A stretch of 28,849 bases of DNA, from contig CAZBJJ010000026.1 in NCBI GenBank assembly GCA_964492245.1, forward strand, positions 1-28,849. Reading direction: 5' to 3'. The translations under genes were made by a program, and so were the position numbers. The stretch is from CAZBJJ01 sp964492245 (GTDB lineage: Bacteria; Spirochaetota; Spirochaetia; Treponematales; Breznakiellaceae). Below the pieces are notes generated by a model, which was not told the DNA's origin, made no database searches, and worked only from the letters and a program-made list of their open reading frames with translations. Below are positions 16,495 to 24,330 of the stretch, one piece after another; the stretch's first letter is position 1, and each line of letters starts with the position of its first letter.

Positions 16495-16523
16495 AGTATA
16501 GAGAGAGATTTTCCATGGCGCAA
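16495..16523 (-). promoter_or_regulatory. Promoter of the xseA-xseB-mutL operon
   Basis: TTGCGC (16523-16518) and TATACT (16500-16495) on the - strand are spaced by 17 bp. Only seven bases separate the -10 from the ATG at 16487, so transcription is predicted to begin at or next to the start codon. Confidence 0.6.
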
Positions 16524-16552
16524 GGGGAGCAATCTATGCGTACATATTTATC

Positions 16553-16583
16553 TAAGAAAGGCCTTGGTATTGGTCGATATAGT
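16553..16583 (+). promoter_or_regulatory. Possible promoter of the envelope/flagellar-type operon
   Basis: Two readings overlap. A TATAGT (16578-16583) sits 7 nt before the start codon but has no recognisable -35. Alternatively TAAG (16553-16556) and GTCGATAT (16573-16580) resemble the flagellar sigma28 pattern TAAA-N15-GCCGATAA, with one base too many between them. Both predict a very short or absent leader. Confidence 0.3.
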
Positions 16584-16590
16584 ACATAAG

Positions 16591-18201
16591 ATGAAATGCC
16601 CAATTATACTCATTGTACCCCCAGAGCCGTTTTCCAGCCCGGTTCAAGGTCTGGGAATTTTAAAGAATTATCCAGATATACGCCGGCAGAGCCTAAGGGC
16701 GGTAAAGTCCTTTCCCAATGTTGGCCCCGTTTTTTGTGTCGCCCTGGCCGCAGAAGAAAAAATGGAAAAATATAAAAAAGAGGGGCTGGAAGAGGCCGAT
16801 TTCTGGATATACCCAGAAGCCGAAAAGAGTTGGACAGCTGCCTCGCTTTTGTCGCGGGTCTGCCAGGAGCTCGAGACCAATATTGGCGAAAAAGAATTTT
16901 CGCTGTGGTGGGCCTGGGCCGACTGTCCACTTTTGGATAGCGAATTGGCCCAGCGCATGCACGAAAGGCATATGCGCTGGCAGGCTGAATATACGAATGC
17001 CGATGGCTGGCCCCTAGGTTTTGCACCGGAATTAATACATTTCTCAAGTTTAAAGGCACTTGCCTTTTTGGCCGAGGGCAACGAAGACAGCGTCGACAGA
17101 GACCTGCTTTTTACAATAATGCAAAAAGACATCAATTCCTTCGATATCGAAACCGAACTTGCCAGCACAGATTTACGGAGCCATCGGCTAAGCTTTTATG
17201 CCGATTCCCGGCGAAATTGGCTTTTAATCGAGCGCTTTTTAGAATTTGGCTATAAAACAGCAGAACAGAGCATCAATTTTATTGCCGAACAGGGAGAAGC
17301 CCTGCGCAGCCTACCGGCATTTTTCCCTATTCAGATACAGGGGGGCTGCCCACAGAACTGTAGTATGTGCCCCTATCCTCAATATAGTAAAGAGAGCACT
17401 GGGTTGTACCCCACCGAGCGAAAAGAGGAAATGAGCCTAGAAGATTTTTCGGCCATACTCGATGCCATTGTCGATTTTGTCGGCGATGCCGTTATCGATA
17501 TATCACTTTGGGGTGAGCCCGCCCTGCATAAAAACCTAGTGGAAATGGCCAAGGCCGTCTTTGCCCGGCCCTCGCTTTCGCTTATAATCGAGACTTCTGG
17601 AATCGCCTGGCCCGAAGCTAGCATACAGCAAATTCTAGAAGCAGAAAAAAAAGCGCCCGCTCGTTCGGGTTTTGAAAGCTCTGCACGGCCGGGGCGACTT
17701 TCAATTATAGTCTCCTTAGATGCCGTCGATCCTGGAAGATATCGGCAACTGCGCGGCGAAGGCCAGCAAGAGGCCCTGCTTTTTGCCAATGGGCTATTGA
17801 ACCGAGCCAAAGAAAAAACATGGATACAGGCCCTGCGTTTAAGCGATGGCGAAGAAGATTTAGATGCTTTTTGGCAACATTGGAAGGAGGCGGGGGCCCA
17901 AATTATCATTCAAAAATACGATTTCCATGCCGAGTATTTGCCCCAACGGCGGGGTGCCGATCTTTCGCCTCTAAAGCGCTTGCCCTGTTGGCATCTTATG
18001 CGGGATATGCCTATTTTAATTGATGGGACGGTGCCAGCGTGCAAAGAAGATCTGGGACGTCGGGCAACAATTGGCAATGTGTTAAAAGAAAATATAGCCA
18101 ATATCTGGGAGCGAAATATGGGGCTCTATAAGGCCCACTTAAAAAATGATTGGCAGGGGCCATGTAGGAATTGCGATGAGTACTATAGCTGGAATTACTG
18201 A
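16591..18201 (+). CDS. Radical SAM/SPASM enzyme with N-terminal nucleotidyltransferase-like domain (spiro-SPASM type)
   Basis: A 536-residue fusion. Residues about 1-200 resemble the GT-A nucleotidyltransferases of the SpsF/CMP-sugar synthetase type, with A110-D111-C112-P113-L-L-D at the metal-binding position, but without the R..S.RLP.K nucleotide loop. Residues about 245-450 are a radical SAM barrel with C253-x3-C257-x2-C260 for the SAM-binding [4Fe-4S] cluster. The C-terminal SPASM-like region has C466, C484 and C525-x2-C528, enough for one extra cluster. This matches the architecture named spiro-SPASM, reported from spirochaetes; reaction and substrate are unknown. The ATG at 16591 is used; an open frame reaches 16486 but would begin inside the divergent xseA promoter zone. 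The end overlaps the next gene by 26 bp. Confidence 0.85.
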   Translation: MKCPIILIVPPEPFSSPVQGLGILKNYPDIRRQSLRAVKSFPNVGPVFCVALAAEEKMEKYKKEGLEEADFWIYPEAEKSWTAASLLSRVCQELETNIGEKEFSLWWAWADCPLLDSELAQRMHERHMRWQAEYTNADGWPLGFAPELIHFSSLKALAFLAEGNEDSVDRDLLFTIMQKDINSFDIETELASTDLRSHRLSFYADSRRNWLLIERFLEFGYKTAEQSINFIAEQGEALRSLPAFFPIQIQGGCPQNCSMCPYPQYSKESTGLYPTERKEEMSLEDFSAILDAIVDFVGDAVIDISLWGEPALHKNLVEMAKAVFARPSLSLIIETSGIAWPEASIQQILEAEKKAPARSGFESSARPGRLSIIVSLDAVDPGRYRQLRGEGQQEALLFANGLLNRAKEKTWIQALRLSDGEEDLDAFWQHWKEAGAQIIIQKYDFHAEYLPQRRGADLSPLKRLPCWHLMRDMPILIDGTVPACKEDLGRRATIGNVLKENIANIWERNMGLYKAHLKNDWQGPCRNCDEYYSWNY

Positions 18202-19132
18202 AAACCTAGGGCAGAGCTACACTGTTGTGGGCGGCAACGAATTGGTGCAGGAAGAAAATTTAAGCCTCGTGCTTTTGAATCGGGGAGGGCGCTTTCGACT
18301 TAAAGCCGTAATCGATAAACTTTACAGCCAGGGATTTAAACAGTTATGTATTGTGGAAGTGGGAGCAGAAAACCGAGAAATCGAAGAATTGGTCCATAAA
18401 TACAGCGGACTGCGCTTTATAGTCTTTGCCCGGCCCTTAAGCATTGGCCAGTACATCAATATTGTGGCAAAAGAGATGAGCGGCGAATATTTTTTAATCG
18501 TCTGGGACAATATCAATCAAATACAGGGCGGGGGAAGCAAAAACATATTGGAGCGGGTTTCTTCGAACAATTCATTGCTTTTATCTCCCCATGTGCTCAA
18601 TGAAAAATGGGAGCTCTCGCCCACGGTAAAAAACCCCTATTTGACAAAGGGAAAGGTAGAAGTGTTACCAAGTCTTCCTGTTCGCGATGGTCAAATGAGC
18701 CTATATCCTCACGACTATATTGGGCTTTACCACAGGGCAAAATTTTTAGAGCTCGGTGGTTACGATTCAGATATCGAACAGGAATGGGTCCAGCTTTTAG
18801 ACTTTGGTTTTCGCTGCTATCTCTTTGGCTATGATATAAGAATGACGGGGGCTTTTAAGCTTGTTTTTGATCAAGATTTAAACCCCGAGGATCAGAGCAT
18901 AAAGACCGATATCAATAAGTTTTGGATTAAAAATATTGCGCCAATATTTGCAAACGGGTCGGCCCATCTGCCTTGGCGGCGTTTTTTCCCCTGGCTTCTA
19001 CGATCGGGGGAAGGACCCGTAGAATCTCTAATGGCATTTAAGCAGGCGCGCCGCTGGGTATATCTGAATCGCTATCGTTTTAAAAGCGATGCAAAGGGAG
19101 TTATCGAGAATTGGGAGAGCGATGCGCTTTGA
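18176..19132 (+). CDS. GT-A fold glycosyltransferase-like protein
   Basis: This 318-residue soluble protein looks like a family 2 glycosyltransferase: N-terminal strand-helix units, the strand Y-F-L-I-V-W followed by D111-N112-I113-N114 at the place of the DxD metal motif, and a downstream segment with G-L-Y-H-R-A-K-F-L-E-L-G-G-Y-D, which in GT2 enzymes forms the acceptor side. The second Asp of DxD is missing, so it could be a weak enzyme, use another metal ligand, or be non-catalytic. The ATG at 18176 has AGGA 7 nt upstream and overlaps the radical SAM gene by 26 bp. The next gene starts within its stop codon. The sugar and acceptor are unknown. Confidence 0.65.
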   Translation: MSTIAGITENLGQSYTVVGGNELVQEENLSLVLLNRGGRFRLKAVIDKLYSQGFKQLCIVEVGAENREIEELVHKYSGLRFIVFARPLSIGQYINIVAKEMSGEYFLIVWDNINQIQGGGSKNILERVSSNNSLLLSPHVLNEKWELSPTVKNPYLTKGKVEVLPSLPVRDGQMSLYPHDYIGLYHRAKFLELGGYDSDIEQEWVQLLDFGFRCYLFGYDIRMTGAFKLVFDQDLNPEDQSIKTDINKFWIKNIAPIFANGSAHLPWRRFFPWLLRSGEGPVESLMAFKQARRWVYLNRYRFKSDAKGVIENWESDAL

Positions 19133-19842
19133 AAATTCTTGTTCTCCAAGTGCGTCTGAATTCCGCAAGACTGCCCCAAAAAGCTTTTTTGGAAATTCAG
19201 CCCAATAAGATATTTTTAAATGCTGTCCTTGAACAATTAGCTTTTATACCGGCCGATTATCGAATTCTTGCCTGCCCAAAAGAGGATGTCCCTTTAATTT
19301 CCAAGCATTTAAAGCAATTGGAAAAACAGGGGTGGGTTCTTGTGGGAGGAGCCGAAAACGATGTCTTAGCCAGGGTCTACCAGGCGGTCCTCGAGATTGT
19401 TCCAGAAAAAAATCGCACAAAGGACAGTCTTGTATTAAGAGCAACCGCCGACAATGCCTTTGTGCTAACCGAGGCGGCTAACAAATTGGCAGAACAGGCA
19501 CTTGCCCTGCGCAGCGACTATGCCTGCTATACGGCTCTGCCCCACGGCAGTGGTCTGGAATATATACGCCTACAGGCCCTTAGTACCGCCTTTGCCCAGG
19601 CCAGCGATGCCTACGACCGGGAACATGTCTGCCCTTATATATACAAAAACCCCCATTTATTTCGCATACACCGGCCCGAGATTGACATACATTTGCGCCA
19701 TCCCGAACTGAATCTGAGTGTGGACACCGAAGAAGATTTATTGCGGGCAAAAAACCTGTATGCACGGCTGGGAGGGCCCTGTGCCCTCGACGAGAAAATT
19801 GTAAAAACAGCCCAAAAACTGAGTGTTCAGGTTGGTAATTGA
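19129..19842 (+). CDS. SpsF-like cytidylyltransferase
   Basis: This 237-residue protein is of the CMP-sugar synthetase superfamily (SpsF branch). The nucleotide-binding loop R9-L-N-S12-A-R14-L-P16-Q-K18 is intact. At the second motif, where relatives have D-C-P-L, it has A107-D108-N109-A-F, so the metal Asp remains but the rest is changed. A TTG start at 19129 is chosen: GGGAGAG lies 9 nt upstream, and it overlaps the previous stop as TTGA. An earlier in-frame TTG at 19111 lies upstream of that Shine-Dalgarno. It would activate an acidic or other sugar as a CMP derivative for the operon's glycan. Which sugar cannot be told. Confidence 0.8.
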   Translation: MKILVLQVRLNSARLPQKAFLEIQPNKIFLNAVLEQLAFIPADYRILACPKEDVPLISKHLKQLEKQGWVLVGGAENDVLARVYQAVLEIVPEKNRTKDSLVLRATADNAFVLTEAANKLAEQALALRSDYACYTALPHGSGLEYIRLQALSTAFAQASDAYDREHVCPYIYKNPHLFRIHRPEIDIHLRHPELNLSVDTEEDLLRAKNLYARLGGPCALDEKIVKTAQKLSVQVGN

Positions 19843-19843
19843 G

Positions 19844-21676
19844 ATGTCTTTAAACATTCTTGTGTTGAGCACTGCGAAAAAAGGCCAGGGTTCCGGGCAT
19901 ATTCGCCGGTCTTCCCGCTTGGTGCAGGAATTGCGCAGTCTGGGCCATCAGGCTTATGTATATGTCGGGGAGGCTGACGTACACAAAAAGGGCAGAAATA
20001 TCGAAGAGCTTGCAGAACTTGCGGGCCTAGATTCTGGGCTTGCTTCTTCTATATTTATCGAAGACATCGATACAGAAGAAAACTGGTCATTTGCGCTCTT
20101 CGACTGCTTCCGCACCGAGCCGGCCCTATTTAAAAAGCTTGCTAAAAAAAAAATCGCCCTCATTGGGCTAGACGAAGGGGGGAGGCATCGCAAAGACTTC
20201 GACTGGCTCATCGATATCATTCCCAACCCATGCACTAAAATACCGGCAAATCAAGAGCTATATCATCTGTCGGTGGCACATCTAAAGCCAAGGCCCTTTG
20301 CCCCCACATTATTTACTGAACAAAAAAAAATCTTAATTACTTTTGGGGGAGAGGATACAGCGGGCTCCTCTTTTTTTGCCCTGAAAGCCGTTAAAAAATT
20401 GCCAAAGGAATTGAATGTTAGCGTCGAGGTTTTAATTCCCCCTAGTATGCCCGCTAAAAAAGCACAGGCATTGAAGGCGGAAGTTTTAAGGCAGGGCCAT
20501 ATTATATGTCCCCCAACATCGAAGCTTGCCGATAGATTGGCCTCCAATGCTGCCGGGTACACCCTAGTTATAACCCAATTTGGCCTTACCATGCTCGAGG
20601 CACTGCATTCAGGCCTGCCAGTGTGGACAATCTCGCCAACAAAGACGCATAAAAACCTCTGTAGGGCCCTAGGGCTACCGGGCAAAGAGACTGGCTTTAC
20701 CTTAAACAGCGAACAGGCTCTGGAAAATATCCTACAGCGTTCACAGGCAGTGGCGACAAAAATATTCGCACAAACACCGACAGATAGCGAGCCAAAAAGT
20801 TTGGCCGAACTCTTAGTGGCCTATTCAATGATAGAGTCTGTTCGCTGTCCCCTCTGTCGGCAGATACCTCGGGGCAATATACTTGCCCACTTTCCCGACA
20901 GAAGCTACCGACGCTGTGCCCATTGCCGGGGAGTCTCGATGTTCAGAACCGGCGAAATCCCCATTGTCTACGATAAAAATTATTTTTTTGATGACTATAA
21001 AAAGCAGTATGGCAAAACCTATCTGGAAGATTTCAAAAATATTCAAAAAATGTCGGCCCAGCGCCTAGAAATTATCGAAAAATATCTAAAAAATCCTGCT
21101 AGGGTCTTAGATATTGGCTGTGCCTATGGCCCCTTTTTGGCCGAAGCGCAACGTAGGGGCTTTAAAACGTATGGTATCGATGCCAGCAAAGAGGCAGTTG
21201 CCTGGGTCAATAAAAACTTAAATATTCCTGCGGTGGCTGGCCTTTTTCCCCATGTCGATTTATGTGCATCTTTTGGCCAAGATAGTTTTCGGTTGGTAAG
21301 TCTTTGGTTTTTAATTGAACATATCGACAATGTGCATGAATTTTTGCTTGCACTGGCCAATACGGTGGAAAGTGGGGGCATTTTGGCCTTTTCCAGTCCC
21401 TCATTTGCGGGTATATCTGCAATTAAAAACAGGCAGCAATTTTTACAACACAGTCCTAAGGACCATTGGACAGTTTTAGAGCCGAAAAACATGCGTCGGC
21501 TTTTGGCAAAATATGGATTTAAACTATTAAAAATACGAATTACCGGGCATCATCCAGAGAGATTCCCCGGAATTGGAATGATAGGGCCCCAAAGCTTGTT
21601 GTGGAAAATTGTGCTTTTTTTTAGCAAATTATGTAAACTTGGGGACAGCTTTGAAGTCTATGCGCGAAAGCGATAA
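19844..21676 (+). CDS. SpsG/PseG-like protein fused to zinc ribbon and SAM methyltransferase
   Basis: This 610-residue protein has three parts. Residues 1-325 resemble SpsG/PseG, GT-B fold UDP-sugar hydrolases or transferases: G-S-G-H-I-R-R near residue 17, I-T-F-G-G-E-D near 163, and Q-F-G-L-T-M-L-E-A-L-H-S-G near 245. Residues 335-361 hold a zinc ribbon, C335-x2-C338 and C358-x2-C361. Residues about 400-610 are a class I methyltransferase with motif I V421-L-D-I-G-C-A-Y-G, preceded by a helix and followed by the acidic residue of the next strand (Y-G-I-D). In PseG the sugar-binding half releases UDP to give a free sugar; here a methylation step may act on the same product. It starts 1 nt after the spsF-like stop. 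Confidence 0.82.
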   Translation: MSLNILVLSTAKKGQGSGHIRRSSRLVQELRSLGHQAYVYVGEADVHKKGRNIEELAELAGLDSGLASSIFIEDIDTEENWSFALFDCFRTEPALFKKLAKKKIALIGLDEGGRHRKDFDWLIDIIPNPCTKIPANQELYHLSVAHLKPRPFAPTLFTEQKKILITFGGEDTAGSSFFALKAVKKLPKELNVSVEVLIPPSMPAKKAQALKAEVLRQGHIICPPTSKLADRLASNAAGYTLVITQFGLTMLEALHSGLPVWTISPTKTHKNLCRALGLPGKETGFTLNSEQALENILQRSQAVATKIFAQTPTDSEPKSLAELLVAYSMIESVRCPLCRQIPRGNILAHFPDRSYRRCAHCRGVSMFRTGEIPIVYDKNYFFDDYKKQYGKTYLEDFKNIQKMSAQRLEIIEKYLKNPARVLDIGCAYGPFLAEAQRRGFKTYGIDASKEAVAWVNKNLNIPAVAGLFPHVDLCASFGQDSFRLVSLWFLIEHIDNVHEFLLALANTVESGGILAFSSPSFAGISAIKNRQQFLQHSPKDHWTVLEPKNMRRLLAKYGFKLLKIRITGHHPERFPGIGMIGPQSLLWKIVLFFSKLCKLGDSFEVYARKR

Positions 21677-21706
21677 TTATTAGATAAAGACCTTGGGAGA
21701 CTTGTG

Positions 21707-23278
21707 GTGCGAATTTTAATACTTGGGGCCGGCATTATGCAGGGGCCCGCAATAGAAATAGCAAATAACATGGGTTGGCAAAGTATCGTTGTCGATGGGG
21801 ACGCCCAGGCAGCCAATCGACATCTGGCTCATTATTTTGAGGCAATCGACTTAAAAGACAGCGATAGCCTAGTGGCACTTGGTCGGCACTATCATATTGA
21901 TGGCGTTTTTACCGCTGGGACCGATTTTTCGCTCAGCGTTGCCATTGTAGCGCAGGCCTTAGGTCTGCCGGGCATTCCCATAGAAGTGGCCTTAAATGCC
22001 AGCAATAAGGCTCAAATGCGCCACTGCTTCGAAAAAGCCGGCATTCCTTCGCCCAAATATAGCGTCCTCGATTCCCTCGAATTCGATATCAATACCCTGC
22101 CCCCATTTCCCCTGGTTATTAAGCCGGTAGACAGCATGGGCGCACGGGGCTGTAAAAAAGTGAGCTCGACCGAGGGGCTTATAGCCGCTTTAAAGGCCGC
22201 CTTTCCCCATTCCCGCAGCGGGAAGGTCATTGCCGAAGAGTTTATCGAAGGCCCGGAGTTCTCTATAGATTCCCTTGTCTTCGATGGCCAGCTCCATGTC
22301 TGTGGCTTTGCCGATAGACATATTTTTTATCAACCCTATTTTATCGAAATGGGGCATACCCTGCCTTCAAATATAGCTAAGCCAGAAGAAAACAAGATAA
22401 TTGATATTTTTACCCAAGCGGTCTCTGCCCTTGGCATAAACTACGGGGCGGCAAAGGGCGATATAAAGCTAAGTCCCCAGGGGCCGGTCATTGGCGAAAT
22501 TGCCGCCCGCCTTTCTGGGGGCTTTATGTCTGGCTGGACCTTTCCCCTTGCCAGTGGTGTGGAGCTGACAAAGGCAGCCTTAGAGCTGGCAGTGGGGCGA
22601 CGACCGACAAATTTAAAGCCCAATCTTACAAGCACCAGCGCCGAAAGAGCCTTTATCTCTATTCCCGGTAATATTAAGGACATTCTTGGCCTTGAGGCAG
22701 CCGGCCAAAGAGCTCATATTCAAAAGGTCTACTGCCGCGTAAAAAAAGACCAAGAAGTGAATTTCCCCACAGATAATGTGAGCAAGGCGGGGAATATAAT
22801 AGCCACCGCACCAAATAGGGCAGCAGCCGTTTCTGCCAGCGAAGAGGCCGCCGCAAGTATTTTACTGCCCCTTTCTTTTCCCCATTCAAGGACGGCCTCT
22901 TTTTTGGCGGGCCCTTTAGGTCATAAAGCCTTCCCACCACCTGCATTTTCGCTGCCATCGGCAATACAGGCCTTTTTAGAAAATAAAAACAATTATCCAA
23001 ATGCTCTTTCTGCCCAGGAATTAAATCGGCTAGCCCTGCCTGACTATTCTATTTTAAATGATTTTATTTCCCCTAACAGCGCGTTTAAAGATTATCAAGG
23101 GCGAACAGCATTTTGGGTCTTGGAGCTTTTGCGAAGCTATACGGGGCTTCCACTTAAAATTGAAGGGCAAAATGGAGAATTCGCCTCGTTTTGGCGGGCC
23201 CTGGCCCGTGGATCTTGGCAGGGGGGCCTTTATTGGCTCAATGCCATTGGTTTTTCAAAAACGGACAGTTCACTATGA
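21707..23278 (+). CDS. ATP-grasp enzyme, possible amino-acid or peptide ligase
   Basis: This 523-residue protein starts with a Rossmann-like pre-ATP-grasp domain (R-I-L-I-L-G-A-G-I-M-Q-G-P). An ATP-grasp core of the carbamoyl-phosphate-synthase/PurK type follows: V-I-K-P-V-D-S-M-G-A-R-G near residue 140, E-E-F-I-E-G-P-E-F-S near 180, and G-E-I-A-A-R-L-S-G-G with the metal Glu near 263. Such enzymes join a carboxylate, activated as an acyl phosphate, to an amine. About 200 residues at the C-terminus have no motif I recognise. GTG at 21707 gives the better spacing to GGGAGA; GTG at 21704 is also possible. The amidase start overlaps its stop. Confidence 0.82.
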   Translation: MRILILGAGIMQGPAIEIANNMGWQSIVVDGDAQAANRHLAHYFEAIDLKDSDSLVALGRHYHIDGVFTAGTDFSLSVAIVAQALGLPGIPIEVALNASNKAQMRHCFEKAGIPSPKYSVLDSLEFDINTLPPFPLVIKPVDSMGARGCKKVSSTEGLIAALKAAFPHSRSGKVIAEEFIEGPEFSIDSLVFDGQLHVCGFADRHIFYQPYFIEMGHTLPSNIAKPEENKIIDIFTQAVSALGINYGAAKGDIKLSPQGPVIGEIAARLSGGFMSGWTFPLASGVELTKAALELAVGRRPTNLKPNLTSTSAERAFISIPGNIKDILGLEAAGQRAHIQKVYCRVKKDQEVNFPTDNVSKAGNIIATAPNRAAAVSASEEAAASILLPLSFPHSRTASFLAGPLGHKAFPPPAFSLPSAIQAFLENKNNYPNALSAQELNRLALPDYSILNDFISPNSAFKDYQGRTAFWVLELLRSYTGLPLKIEGQNGEFASFWRALARGSWQGGLYWLNAIGFSKTDSSL

Positions 23279-24330
23279 AAAAAGCTAGATTGTTTTTTTT
23301 ATTATTTATATCCTTGAATACCTGCTTTTTATTATTTGCCCAAGACAGTGTTTGGGAATTGGATGAAACTCTTTTGCGCTTTAACGCCAAATTGGAATGG
23401 GAACCTCTTACAAAGACCGGCACCCTTCGAAGTGGCACTAGCTGGGTACGCTTTCGGGTGGGCGACAGCGGCGGCTTTTCACTGTACAAGACCGATACAA
23501 TTGTCCGTGGGCTTCAACCCTGGTTGCAAGAGGGCCGGCTGCGATTTCCGCAAGAGTGGATAGAACAGCTTGGTGTTTTGTTCGACAGGGATAAAAAAGC
23601 AATTCCTGGCTCACATTTTAAGGTCAAAGCTATTCTGATAGACCCCGGCCACGGCGGGAAGGACCCTGGGGCAATTGGCAATCATATAATTGATGGCAAG
23701 AGCCTTAAAGTACAGGAAAAAGATGTGACCCTAGCGGTGGGAAAAAGCCTGTATCAGCGCCTTATTCAGGCCTATCCGGATAAAACCATCCTGCTCACTC
23801 GCAGCGACGATACCTATCCCAGCCTCGATGAGCGCGTAATGATGGCAAATAAGCTCCCTTTGGCGAGTAACGAAGCCATTATTTTTATATCGATTCACTG
23901 CAACGCCTCATTCAATAAAAATGCCCGGGGCTACGAGGTCTGGTATCTTTCCCCCGATTATCGGCGAGACCTAGTTTCCTCCCGCCAAGATTTGGATAAT
24001 GCCGAAATTTTGCCCATTATTAACGACATGTTGGAAGAAGAATTCACTAATGAGAGCGTGATAATTGCCCAAAATATGCTCCATCACTTTGACCAGTATT
24101 TAAAAAATAAAATTCCCTCCCGCGGCATTAAGGCAGAAGAGTGGTTTGTCGTAAAAAATGCAAAAATGCCATCGGTATTGGTCGAATTGGGCTTTGTTAC
24201 CAATAAAGAGGACGCCACACTCCTTACTAATCCCACTTACTTGAACCTATTTGTCCAAGCATTGTATAGTGGCATAAACGACTATATACGGAGCTTTGAG
24301 TCTATTGGGGGAGCAGAAGTAACGGAATGA
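23275..24330 (+). CDS. N-acetylmuramoyl-L-alanine amidase (Amidase_3)
   Basis: This 351-residue exported enzyme has a signal peptide (residues 1-24, cut after L-F-A) and an N-terminal beta-rich domain (about 25-115) like the stalk domain often attached to wall enzymes. A zinc amidase domain follows at 118-345. Zinc and catalytic residues are all present: H126 (DPGHGG), E148, H208 (SIHCNA) and E304 (VELGF). It cleaves the amide bond between MurNAc and the stem peptide, allowing daughter-cell separation or wall remodelling in the periplasm. It overlaps the ATP-grasp stop (ATGA) and is itself overlapped by the GerMN gene. A longer frame from 23191 would put the signal peptide inside the protein and is rejected. 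Confidence 0.93.
   Translation: MKKARLFFLLFISLNTCFLLFAQDSVWELDETLLRFNAKLEWEPLTKTGTLRSGTSWVRFRVGDSGGFSLYKTDTIVRGLQPWLQEGRLRFPQEWIEQLGVLFDRDKKAIPGSHFKVKAILIDPGHGGKDPGAIGNHIIDGKSLKVQEKDVTLAVGKSLYQRLIQAYPDKTILLTRSDDTYPSLDERVMMANKLPLASNEAIIFISIHCNASFNKNARGYEVWYLSPDYRRDLVSSRQDLDNAEILPIINDMLEEEFTNESVIIAQNMLHHFDQYLKNKIPSRGIKAEEWFVVKNAKMPSVLVELGFVTNKEDATLLTNPTYLNLFVQALYSGINDYIRSFESIGGAEVTE

Noticed and set aside
16486..16590. N-terminal extension of the radical SAM protein
   Set aside because: The 35 extra residues do not look like protein, and the stretch overlaps the xseA promoter and start.
23191..23274. Upstream start of the amidase
   Set aside because: It is inside the ATP-grasp gene and precedes a clear signal peptide starting at 23275.
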